Source of the DNA: Paragordius varius
Lineage: Eukaryota > Nematomorpha
Reading direction: 5' to 3'
NCBI GenBank assembly: GCA_964247055.1
Contig: OZ176050.1
Location: forward strand, 558,001 to 622,000
DNA: 64,000 bases
Part shown: positions 51,501 to 62,606 of the stretch, piece by piece
Layout: each line of letters starts with the position of its first letter
Position numbering within the stretch: the first letter of the stretch is position 1
Made by a program: the position numbers and the translations under genes
Notes under the pieces: generated by a model
The model's database searches: none
What the model was told of the DNA's origin: nothing
Seen by the model: only the letters and a program-made list of their open reading frames with translations

Positions 51501-52186
51501 CAAATATTTTCGAGATCGGAGTATAAATGTAATTTTTATGAATTTTTTAAATATTTAAAAAATTTATTTTATACGATTTTAAAAATAAAAATGGCTACCT
51601 AAAATCCAAATTTGATCAGGTGATGTCGCCATAATTTTTTTTGGGTAGCCCTATAGTAGTTCCATCATCACCCCAAATATTTTGGGGATCGTAGTATAAA
51701 TGTAATTTTTATGAATTTTTTAAATATTTAAAAAATTTATTTTATACGATTTTAAAAATAAAAATGGCTACCTAAAATCCAAATTTGATCAGGTGATGTC
51801 GCCATAATTTTTTTTGGGTAGCCCTATTCCATCATCACCCCAAATATTGTCGAGATCGGAGTATAAATGTAATTTTTATGAATTTTTTAAATATTTAAAA
51901 AATTTATTTTATACGATTTTAAAAATAAAAATGGCTACCTAAAATCCAAATTTGATCAGGTGATGTCGCCATAATTTTTTTTCCGTAGCCCTATGGTAGT
52001 TCCATCATCACCCCAAATATTTTGGGGATCGGACTATAAATGTAATTTTTATGAATTTTTTAAATATTTAAAAAATTTATTTTATACGATTTTAAAAATA
52101 AAAATGGCTACCTAAAATCCAAATTTGATCAGGTGATGTCACCATAATTTTTTTTGGGTAGCCCTATGGTAGTTCCATCATCACCC
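50665..52186. repeat. 1,522-bp nine-monomer unit, copy 1
   Basis: Starts with the TAAATCTAATTT monomer and runs through TTTGAG with the 14-bp deletion, TTTGGTTAGTCC, GGAGGATCGG, TTTGAG with a second 14-bp deletion, CTATAGTAG, GGGG with GATCGTAGTATAA and the 6-bp deletion, CCGTAG and a GGGG monomer. GGAGGATCGG lies at 51179 and again at 52701. The first 0.8 kb overlaps the end of the 3.9-kb duplicate. Confidence 0.9.
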
Positions 52187-53722
52187 CAAATATTTTCGAG
52201 ATCGGAGTATAAATTTAATTTTTATGAATTTTTTAAATATTTAAAAAATTTATTTTATACGATTTTAAAAATAAAAATGGCTACCTAAAATCCAAATTTG
52301 ATCAGGTGATGTCGCCATAATTTTTTTTGGGTAGCCCTATAGTAGTTCCATCATCACCCCAAATATTTTTGAGATCGGAGTATAAATGTAATTTTTATGA
52401 ATTTTTTAAATATTTAAAAAATTTATTTTATACGATTTTAAAAATAAAAATGGCTACCTAAAATCCAAATTTGATCAGGTGATGTCGCCATAATTTTTTT
52501 TGGGTAGCCCTATCACCCCAAATATTTTCGAGATCGGAGTATAAATGTAATTTTTATGAATTTTTTAAATATTTAAAAAATTTATTTTATACGATTTTAA
52601 AAATAAAAATGGCTACCTAAAATCCAAATTTGATCAGGTGATGTCGCCATAATTTTTTTGGTTAGTCCTATAGTAGTTCCATCATCACCCCAAATATTTT
52701 GGAGGATCGGACTATAAATGTAATTTTTATGAATTTTTTAAATATTTAAAAAATTATTTTATACGATTTTAAAAATAAAAATGGCTACCTAAAATCCAAA
52801 TTTGATCAGGTGATGTCGCCATAATTTTTTTTGGGTAGCCCTATGGTAGTTCCATCATCACCCCAAATATTTTTGAGATCGGAGTATAAATGTAATTTTT
52901 ATGAATTTTTTAAATATTTAAAAAATTTATTTTATACGATTTTAAAAATAAAAATGGCTACCTAAAATCCAAATTTGATCAGGTGATGTCGCCATAATTT
53001 TTTTTGGGTAGCCCTATAGTAGTTCCATCATCACCCCAAATATTTTCGAGATCGGAGTATAAATGTAATTTTTATGAATTTTTTAAATATTTAAAAAATT
53101 TATTTTATACGATTTTAAAAATAAAAATGGCTACCTAAAATCCAAATTTGATCAGGTGATGTCGCCATAATTTTTTTTGGGTAGCCCTATAGTAGTTCCA
53201 TCATCACCCCAAATATTTTGGGGATCGTAGTATAAATGTAATTTTTATGAATTTTTTAAATATTTAAAAAATTTATTTTATACGATTTTAAAAATAAAAA
53301 TGGCTACCTAAAATCCAAATTTGATCAGGTGATGTCGCCATAATTTTTTTTGGGTAGCCCTATTCCATCATCACCCCAAATATTGTCGAGATCGGAGTAT
53401 AAATGTAATTTTTATGAATTTTTTAAATATTTAAAAAATTTATTTTATACGATTTTAAAAATAAAAATGGCTACCTAAAATCCAAATTTGATCAGGTGAT
53501 GTCGCCATAATTTTTTTTCCGTAGCCCTATGGTAGTTCCATCATCACCCCAAATATTTTGGGGATCGGACTATAAATGTAATTTTTATGAATTTTTTAAA
53601 TATTTAAAAAATTTATTTTATACGATTTTAAAAATAAAAATGGCTACCTAAAATCCAAATTTGATCAGGTGATGTCACCATAATTTTTTTTGGGTAGCCC
53701 TATGGTAGTTCCATCATCACCC
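52187..53722. repeat. 1,536-bp nine-monomer unit, copy 2
   Basis: Same nine monomers as 50665-52186. It is 14 bp longer because its fifth monomer keeps the segment deleted in copy 1 (CTATAGTAGTTCC near 53012). It starts with TAAATTTAATTT rather than TAAATCTAATTT. CCGTAG is at 53519 versus 51983. Confidence 0.9.
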
Positions 53723-54067
53723 CAAATATTTTCGAGATCGGAGTATAAATGTAATTTTTATGAATTTTTTAAATATTTAAAAAATTTATTTTATACGATA
53801 TTAAAAATAAAAATGGCTACCTAAAATCCAAATTTGATCAGGTGATGTCACCATAATTTTTTTTGGGTAGCCCTATGGTAATTCCATCATCACCCCAAAT
53901 ATTGTCGAGATCGGAGTATAAATGTAATTTTTTTGAATTTTTTAAATATTTAAAAAATTTATTTTATACGATTTTAAAAATAAAAATGGCTACCTAAAAT
54001 CCAAATTTGATCAGGTGATGTCGCCATAATTTTTTTGGGTAGCCCTATGGTAGTTCCATCATCACCC
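53723..54067. repeat. Two linking monomers
   Basis: An ATATTAAA monomer with GGTAATTCC and a GTCGAG/TTTTTTTGAA monomer with GTCGCC, like pairs at 42.06-42.4 and 44.99-45.33 kb. Confidence 0.75.
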
Positions 54068-54191
54068 CAAATATTTTGGGGATCGGACTTACGATTTTAA
54101 AAATAAAAATGGCTACCTAAAATCCAAATTTGATCAGGTGATGTCACCATAATTTTTTTTGGGTAGCCCTATGGTAGTTCCATCATCACCC
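54068..54191. repeat. Deletion monomer, 124 bp
   Basis: A GGGG-type monomer in which GATCGGACT runs directly into TACGATTTT near 54090. About 49 bp, including the whole 24-bp palindrome, are lost. I found no second copy of this form. Confidence 0.92.
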
Positions 54192-57100
54192 CAAATATTT
54201 TCCAGATCATAGTATAAATGTAATTTTTATGAATTTTTTAAATATTTAAAACATTTATTTTATACGATTTTAAAAATAAAAATGGCTACCTAAAATCCAA
54301 ATTTGATCAGGTGATGTCACCATATTTTTTTTGGGTAGCCCTATGGTAGTACCATCATCACCCCAAATATTTTGGGGATCGGACTATAAATGTAATTTTT
54401 ATGAATTTTTTAAATATTTAAAAAATTTATTTTATACGATTTTAAAATAAAAATGGCTACCTAAAATTCAAATTTGATCAGGTGATGTCGCCATAATTTG
54501 GGTAGCCCTATGGTAGTTCCATCATCACCCCAAATATTTTCGAGATCGGAGTATAAATGTAATTTTTATGAATTTTTTAAATATTTAAAAAATTTATTTT
54601 CGATTTTAAAAATAAAAATGGCTACCTAAAATCCAAATTTGATCAGGTGATGTCACCATAATTTTTTTTGGGTAGCCTTATGGTAGTTCCATCATCACCC
54701 CAAATATTTTCAAGATCGGAGTATAAATGTAATTTTTATGAATTTTTTAAATATTTAAAAAATTTATTTTATACGATTTTAAAAATAAAAATGGCTACCT
54801 AAAATCCAAATTTGATCAAGTGATGTCGCCATAATTTTTTTTGGGTAGCCCTATAGTAGTTCCATCATCACCCCAAATATTTTCGAGATCGGAGTATAAA
54901 TGTAACTTTTATGAATTTTTTAAATATTTAAAAAATTTATTTTATACGATTTTAAAAATAAAAATGGCTACCTTAAATCCAAATTTGATCAGGTGATGTC
55001 GCCATAATTTTTTTTGGGTAGCCCTATGGTAGTTCCATCATCACCCCAAATATTTTTGAGATCGGACTTTAAATGTAATTTTTATGAATTTTTTAAATAT
55101 TTAAAAAATTTATTTTATACGATTTTAAAAATAAAAATGGCTACCTAAAATCCAAATTTGATCAGGTGATGTCGCCATAATTTTTTTTGGGTAGCCCTAT
55201 GGTAGTTCCATCATCACCCCAAATATTTTCGAGATCGGAGTATAAATGTAATTTTTATGAATTTTTTAAATATTTAAAAAATTTATTTTATACGATTTTA
55301 AAAATAAAAATGGCTACCTAAAATCCAAATTTGATCAGGTGATGTCACCATAATTTTTTTTGGGTAGCCCTATGGTAGTTCCATCATCACCCCAAATATT
55401 TTCGAGATCGGAGTATAAATGTAATTTTTATGAATTTTTAAATATTTAAAAAATTTATTTTATACGATTTTAAAAATAAAAATGGCTACCTAAAATCCAA
55501 ATTTGATCAGGTGATGTCGCCATAATTTTTTTTGCGTAGCCCTATGGTAGTTCCATCATCACCCCAAATATTTTCGAGATCGGAGTATAAGTGTAATTTT
55601 TTTGAATTTTTTAAATATTTAAAAAATTTATTTTATACGATTTTAAAAATAAAAATGGCTACCTAAAATCCAAATTTGATCAGGTGATGTCACTATAATT
55701 TTTTTGGGTAGCCCTATGGTAGTTCCATCATCACCCCAAATATTTTCGAGATCGGAGTATAAATGTAATTTTTATGAATTTTTTAAATATTTAAAAAATT
55801 TATTTTATACGATTTTAAAAATAAAAATGGCTACCTAAAATCCAAATTTGATCAGGTGATGTCGCTATAATTTTTTTTGGGTAGCCCTATGGTAGTTCCA
55901 TCATGACCCCAAATATTTTGGGGATCGGACTATAAATGTAATTTTTATGAAATTTTTAAATATTTAAAAAATTTATTTTATACGATTTTAAAAATAAAAA
56001 TGGCTACCTAAAATCCAAATTTGATCAGGTGATGTCACCATAATTTTTTTTGGGTAGCCCTATGGTAGTTCCATCATCACCCCAAATATTTTCGAGATCG
56101 GAGTATAAATATAATTTTTATGAATTTTTTAAATATTTAAAAAATTTATTTTATACGATTTTAAAAATAAAAATGGCTACCTAAAATCCAAATTTGATCA
56201 GGTGATGTCACCATAATTTTTTTGGGTAGCCCTATGGTAGTTCCATCATCACCCCAAATATTTTCGAGATCGGAGTATAAATGTAATTTTTATGAATTTT
56301 TTAAATATTTAAAAAATTTATTTTATACGATTTTAAAAATAAAAATGGCTACCTAAAATCCAAATTTGATCAGGTGATGTCGCCATAAATTTTTTTGCGT
56401 AGCCCTATGGTAGTTCCATCATCACCCCAAATATTGTCGAGATCGGAGTATAAATGTAGTTTTTTTGAATTTTTTAAATATTTAAAAAATTTATTTTATA
56501 CGATTTTAAAAATAAAAATGGCTACCTAAAATCCGAATTTGATCAGGTGATGTCACCATAATTTTTTATGGGTAGCCCTATGGTAGTTCCATCATCACCC
56601 CAAATATTTTCGAGATCGGACTATAAATGTAATTTTTATGAATTTTATAAATATTTAAAAAATTTATTTTATACGATTTTAAAAATAAAAATGGCTACCT
56701 AAAATATAAATTTGATCAGGTGATGTCACCATATTTTTTTTTGGGTAGCCCTATGGTAGTTCCATCATCACCCCAAATATTTTCGAGATCGGAGTATAAA
56801 TGTAATTTTTTTGAATTTTTTAAATATTTAAAAAATTTATTTTATACGATTTTAAAAATAAAAATGGCTACCTAAAATCCAAATTTGATCAGGTGATGTC
56901 GCCATAATTTTTTTTGGGTAGCCCTATGGTAGTTCCATCATAACCCCAAATATTTTTGAGATCCGACTTTAAATGTAATTTTTTTGAATTTTTTAAATAT
57001 TTAAAAAATTTATTTTATACGATTTTAAAAATAAAAATGGCTACCTAAAATCCAAATTTGATCAGGTGATGTCGCCATTATTTTTTTTGGGTAGCCCTAT

Positions 57101-57285
57101 GGTAGTTCCATCATAACCCCAACTATTTTTGAGATCGGACTTTAAATGTAATTTTTTTGAATTTTTTAAATATTTAAAAAATTTATTTTATACGATTTTA
57201 AAAATAAAAATGGCTAATCCAAATTTGATCAGGTGATGTCACCATAATTTTTTTTGGGTAGCCCTATGGTAGTTCCATCATCACC
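54192..57285. repeat. Degenerate stretch of about 18 monomers
   Basis: Monomers here carry many one-off changes: TCCAGATCATAGTA, AACATTTATT, GGTAGTACC, AATTCAAATTT, a shortened CCATAATTTGGG, TTATTTTCGATT, GATCAAGTG, TGTAACTTT, ATAAGTGTAA, AATCCGAATT, AATATAAATTT and CATGACCCC. Types TTTGAGATCGGACTTTAAATG and CATAACCCC recur. No long in-order partner is visible elsewhere in the window. Confidence 0.78.
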
Positions 57286-60285
57286 CCAAATATTTTCGAG
57301 ATCGGAGTATAAATGTAATTTTTATGAATTTTTTAAATATTTAAAAAATTTATTTTATACGATTTTAAAAATAAAAATGGCTACCTAAAATCCAAATTTG
57401 ATCAGGTGATGTCACTATAATTTTTTTGGGTAGCCCTATGGTAGTTCCATCATCACCCCAAATATTTTGGGGATCGGACTATAAATGTAATTTTTATGAA
57501 TTTTTTAAATATTTAAAAAATTTATTTTATACGATTTTAAAAATAAAAATGGCTACCTAAAATCCAAATTTGATCAGGTGATGTCGCCATAATTTTTATT
57601 GGGTAGCCCTATGGTAGTTCCATCATCACCCCAAATATTTTCGAGATCGGAGTATAAATGTAATTTTTATGAATTTTTTAAATATTTAAAAAATTTATTT
57701 TATACGATTTTAAAAATAAAAATGGCTACCTAAAATCCAAATTTGATCAGGTGATGTCACCATAATTTTTTTGGGTAGCCCTATGGTAGATCCATCATCA
57801 CCCCAAATATTTTCGAGATCGGAGTATAAATGTAATTTTTATGAATTTTTTAAATATTTAAAAAATTTATTTTATACGATTTTAAAAATAAATGGCTACC
57901 TAAAAAATTTGATCAGGTGATGTCACCATAATTTTTTTTGGGTAGCCCTATGGTAGTTCCATCATCACCCCAAATATTTTCGAGATCGGAGTATAAATGT
58001 AATTTTTATGAATTTTTTAAATATTTAAAAAATTTATTTTATACGATTTTAAAAATAAAAATGGCTACCTAAAATCCAAATTTGATCAGGTGATGTCACC
58101 ATAATTTTTTTTGGGTAGCCCTATGGTAATTCCATCCTCACCCCAAATATTTTCGAGATCGGAGTATAAATGTAATTTTTATGAATTTTTTAAATATTTA
58201 AAAAATTTATTTTATACGATTTTAAAAATAAAAATGGCTACCTATCCAAATTTGATCAGGTGATGTCACCATAATTGTTTTTGGGTTACCCTATGATAAT
58301 TCCATCATCACCCCAAATATTGTCGAGATCGGAGTATAAATGTAATTTTTTTGAATTTTTTAAATATTTAAAAAATTTATTTTATACGATTTTAAAAATA
58401 AAAATGGCTACCTAAAATCAAAATTTGATCAGGTGATGTCGCCATAATTTTGTTTGGGTAGCCCTATGGTAGTTCCATCATCACCCCAAATATTTTGGGG
58501 ATCGGACTATAAATGTAATTTTTATGAATTTTTTAAATATTTAAAAAATTTATTTTATACGATTTTAAAAATAAAAATGGCTACCAAAAATCCAAATTTG
58601 ATCAGGTGATGTCACCATAATTTTTTTAAAATTTATTTTATACGATTTTAAAAATAAAAATGGCTACCTAAAATCCAAATTTGATCAGGTGATGTCACCA
58701 TAATTTTTTTTGGGTAGCCCTATGGTAGTTCCATCATCACCCCAAATATTTTCGAGATCGGAGTATAAATGTAATTTTTATGAATTTTTTAAATATTTAA
58801 AAAATTTATTTTATACGATTTTAAAAATAAATGGCTACCTAAAATCCAAATTTGATCAGGTGATGTCACCATAATTTTTTTTGGGTAGCCCTATGGTAGT
58901 TCCATCATCACCCCAAATATTTTCGAGATCGGAGTATAAATGTAATTTTTATGAATTTTTTAAATATTTAAAAAATTTATTTTATACGATTTTAAAAATA
59001 AAAATGGCTACCTATCCAAATTTGATCAGGTGATGTCACCATAATTGTTTTTGGGTAGTTCTATGATAATTCCATCATCACCCCAAATATTGTCGAGATC
59101 GGAGTATAAATGTAATTTTTTTGAATTTTTTAAATATTTAAAAAATTTATTTTATACGATTTTAAAAATAAAAATGGCTACCTAAAATCAAAATTTGATC
59201 AGGTGATGTCGCCATAATTTTTTTTGGGTAGCCCTATGGTAGTTCCATCATCACCCCAAATATTTTGGGGATCGGACTATAAATGTAATTTTTATGAATT
59301 TTTTAAATATTTAAAAAATTTATTTTATACGATTTTAAAAATAAAAATGGCTACCTAAAATCCAAATTTGATCAGGTGATGTCTCCATAATTTTTTTGGG
59401 TAGCCCTATGGTAGTTCCATCATCACCTCAAATATTTTGGGGATCGGACTATAAATGTAATTTTTATGAATTTTTTAAATATTTAAAAAATTTATTTTAT
59501 ACGATTTTAAAAATAAAAATGGCTACCTAAAATCCAAATTTGATCAGGTGATGTCACCATAATTTTTTTTGGGTAGCCCTATGGTAGTTCCATCATCACC
59601 CCAAATATTTTGGGGATCGGAGTATAAATGTAATTTTTATGAATTTTTTAAATATTTAAAAAATTTATTTTATACGATATTAATAATAAAAATGGCTACC
59701 TAAAATCCAAATTTGATCAGGTGATGTCACCATAATTTTTTTTGGGTAGCCCTATGGTAATTCCATCATCACCCCAAATATTTTCGAGATCGGAGTATAA
59801 ATGTAATTTTTATGAATTTTTTAAATATTTAAAAAATTTATTTTATACGATTTTAAAAATAAAAATGGCTACCTAAAATCCAAATTTGATCAGGTGATGT
59901 CGCCATTATTTTTTTTGGGTAGCCCTATGGTAGTTCCATCATAACCCCAACTATTTTTGAGATCGGACTTTAAATGTAATTTTTTTGAATTTTTTAAATA
60001 TTTAAAAAATTTATTTTATACGATTTTAAAATAAAAATGGCTAATCCAAATTTGATCAGGTGATGTCACCATAATTTTTTTTGGGTAGCCCTATGGTAGT
60101 TCCATCATCACCCCAAATATTTTCGAGATCGGAGTATAAATGTAATTTTTATGAATTTTTTAAATATTTAAAAAATTTATTTTATACGATTTTAAAAATA
60201 AAAATGGCTACCTAAAATCCAAATTTGATCAGGTGATGTCACTATAATTTTTTTGGGTAGCCCTATGGTAGTTCCATCATCACCC
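57286..60285. repeat. Right-hand domain, mixed first part
   Basis: Monomers specific to the right end appear: short AAAAATAAATGG (57891, 58821), ACCTATCCAAATTT, GTTTTTGGGTTACCC or GGGTAGTTC with CTATGATAATTCC (58281, 59051), AATCAAAATTTG, TTTGTTTGGG and GTCTCC. A segment lies 2,833 bp upstream of its match (58281/61114, fused monomer 58611/61444). GGCTAATCC at 57214 and 60041 marks another match at 2,827 bp. Confidence 0.83.
58487..58742. repeat. Fused double monomer, 256 bp, copy 1
   Basis: A GGGG/CTATAAAT monomer with ACCAAAAATCC runs through GTCACCATAATTTTTTT directly into AAAATTTATTTTATACG of the next monomer. Two monomers (346 bp) lost 90 bp with the breakpoints in the T tract and the palindrome's A tract. 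The same form lies at 61320 and 63641. Confidence 0.92.
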
Positions 60286-62606
60286 CAAATATTTTGGGGA
60301 TCGGACTATAAATGTAATTTTTATGAATTTTTTAAATATTTAAAAAATTTATTTTATACGATTTTAAAAATAAAAATGGCTACCTAAAATCCAAATTTGA
60401 TCAGGTGATGTCACCATAATTTTTTTTGGGTAGCCCTATGGTAGTTCCATCATCACCCCAAATATTTTGGGGATCGGACTATAAATGTAATTTTTATGAA
60501 TTTTTTAAATATTTAAAAAATTTATTTTATACGATTTTAAAAATAAAAATGGCTACCTAAAATCCAAATTTGATCAGGTGATGTCTCCATAATTTTTTTG
60601 GGTAGCCCTATGGTAGATCCATCATCACCCCAAATATTTTCGAGATCGGAGTATAAATGTAATTTTTATGAATTTTTTAAATATTTAAAAAATTTATTTT
60701 ATACGATTTTAAAAATAAAAATGGCTACCTAAAATCCAAATTTGATCAGGTGATGTCACCATAATTTTTTTTGGGTAGCCCTATGGTAGTTCCATCATCA
60801 CCCCAAATATTTTGGGGATCGGAGTATAAATGTAATTTTTATGAATTTTTTAAATATTTAAAAAATTTATTTTATACGATATTAAAAATAAAAATGGCTA
60901 CCTAAAATCCAAATTTGATCAGGTGATGTCACCATAATTTTTTTTGGGTAGCCCTATGGTAATTCCATCATCACCCCAAATATTTTCGAGATCGGAGTAT
61001 AAATGTAATTTTTATGAATTTTTTAAATATTTAAAAAATTTATTTTATACGATTTTAAAAATAAAAATGGCTACCTATCCAAATTTGATCAGGTGATGTC
61101 ACCATAATTGTTTTTGGGTTACCCTATGATAATTCCATCATCACCCCAAATATTGTCGAGATCGGAGTATAAATGTAATTTTTTTGAATTTTTTAAATAT
61201 TTAAAAAATTTATTTTATACGATTTTAAAAATAAAAATGGCTACCTAAAATCAAAATTTGATCAGGTGATGTCGCCATAATTTTGTTTGGGTAGCCCTAT
61301 GGTAGTTCCATCATCACCCCAAATATTTTGGGGATCGGACTATAAATGTAATTTTTATGAATTTTTTAAATATTTAAAAAATTTATTTTATACGATTTTA
61401 AAAATAAAAATGGCTACCAAAAATCCAAATTTGATCAGGTGATGTCACCATAATTTTTTTAAAATTTATTTTATACGATTTTAAAAATAAAAATGGCTAC
61501 CTAAAATCCAAATTTGATCAGGTGATGTCACCATAATTTTTTTTGGGTAGCCCTATGGTAGTTCCATCATCACCCCAAATATTTTCGAGATCGGAGTATA
61601 AATGTAATTTTTATGAATTTTTTAAATATTTAAAAAATTTATTTTATACGATTTTAAAAATAAATGGCTACCTAAAATCCAAATTTGATCAGGTGATGTC
61701 ACCATAATTTTTTTTGGGTAGCCCTATGGTAGTTCCATCATCACCCCAAATATTTTCGAGATCGGAGTATAAATGTGATTTTTATGAATTTTTTAAATAT
61801 TTAAAAAATTTATTTTATACGATTTTAAAAATAAAAATGGCTACCTAAAATCCAAATTTGATCAGGTGATGTCTCCATAATTTTTTTGGGTAGCCCTATG
61901 GTAGATCCATCATCACCCCAAATATTTTCGAGATCGGAGTATAAATGTAATTTTTATGAATTTTTTAAATATTTAAAAAATTTATTTTATACGATTTTAA
62001 AAATAAAAATGGCTACCTAAAATCCAAATTTGATCAGGTGATGTCACCATAATTTTTTTTGGGTAGCCCTATGGTAGTTCCATCATCACCCCAAATATTT
62101 TGGGGATCGGAGTATAAATGTAATTTTTATGAATTTTTTAAATATTTAAAAAATTTATTTTATACGATATTAAAAATAAAAATGGCTACCTAAAATCCAA
62201 ATTTGATCAGGTGATGTCACCATAATTTTTTTTGGGTAGCCCTATGGTAATTCCATCATCACCCCAAATATTTTCGAGATCGGAGTATAAATGTAATTTT
62301 TATGAATTTTTTAAATATTTAAAAAATTTATTTTATACGATTTTAAAAATAAAAATGGCTACCTATCCAAATTTGATCAGGTGATGTCACCATAATTGTT
62401 TTTGGGTAGTTCTATGATAATTCCATCATCACCCCAAATATTGTCGAGATCGGAGTATAAATGTAATTTTTTTGAATTTTTTAAATATTTAAAAAATTTA
62501 TTTTATACGATTTTAAAAATAAAAATGGCTACCTAAAATCCAAATTTGATCAGGTGATGTCACTATAATTTTTTTGGGTAGCCCTATGGTAGTTCCATCA
62601 TCACCC
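60286..62606. repeat. 2,321-bp unit, copy 1
   Basis: It begins with two GGGG monomers, the second with GTCTCC and GGTAGATCC (60583), then plain, GGGG/ATATTAAA, ACCTATCC/GGTTACCC, AATCAAAATTT, the fused 256-bp monomer (61320) and further monomers. Markers recur at +2,321 (GTCTCC 60583/62904, GGTTACCC 61114/63435, fusion 61444/63765). An internal repeat of 1,288 bp is also present (GTCTCC 60583/61871, GTTTTTGGG 61114/62402). Confidence 0.92.
61320..61575. repeat. Fused double monomer, 256 bp, copy 2
   Basis: Same junction and flanks as 58487-58742, 2,833 bp downstream, showing that the fusion arose once and was amplified with its surroundings. Confidence 0.92.
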
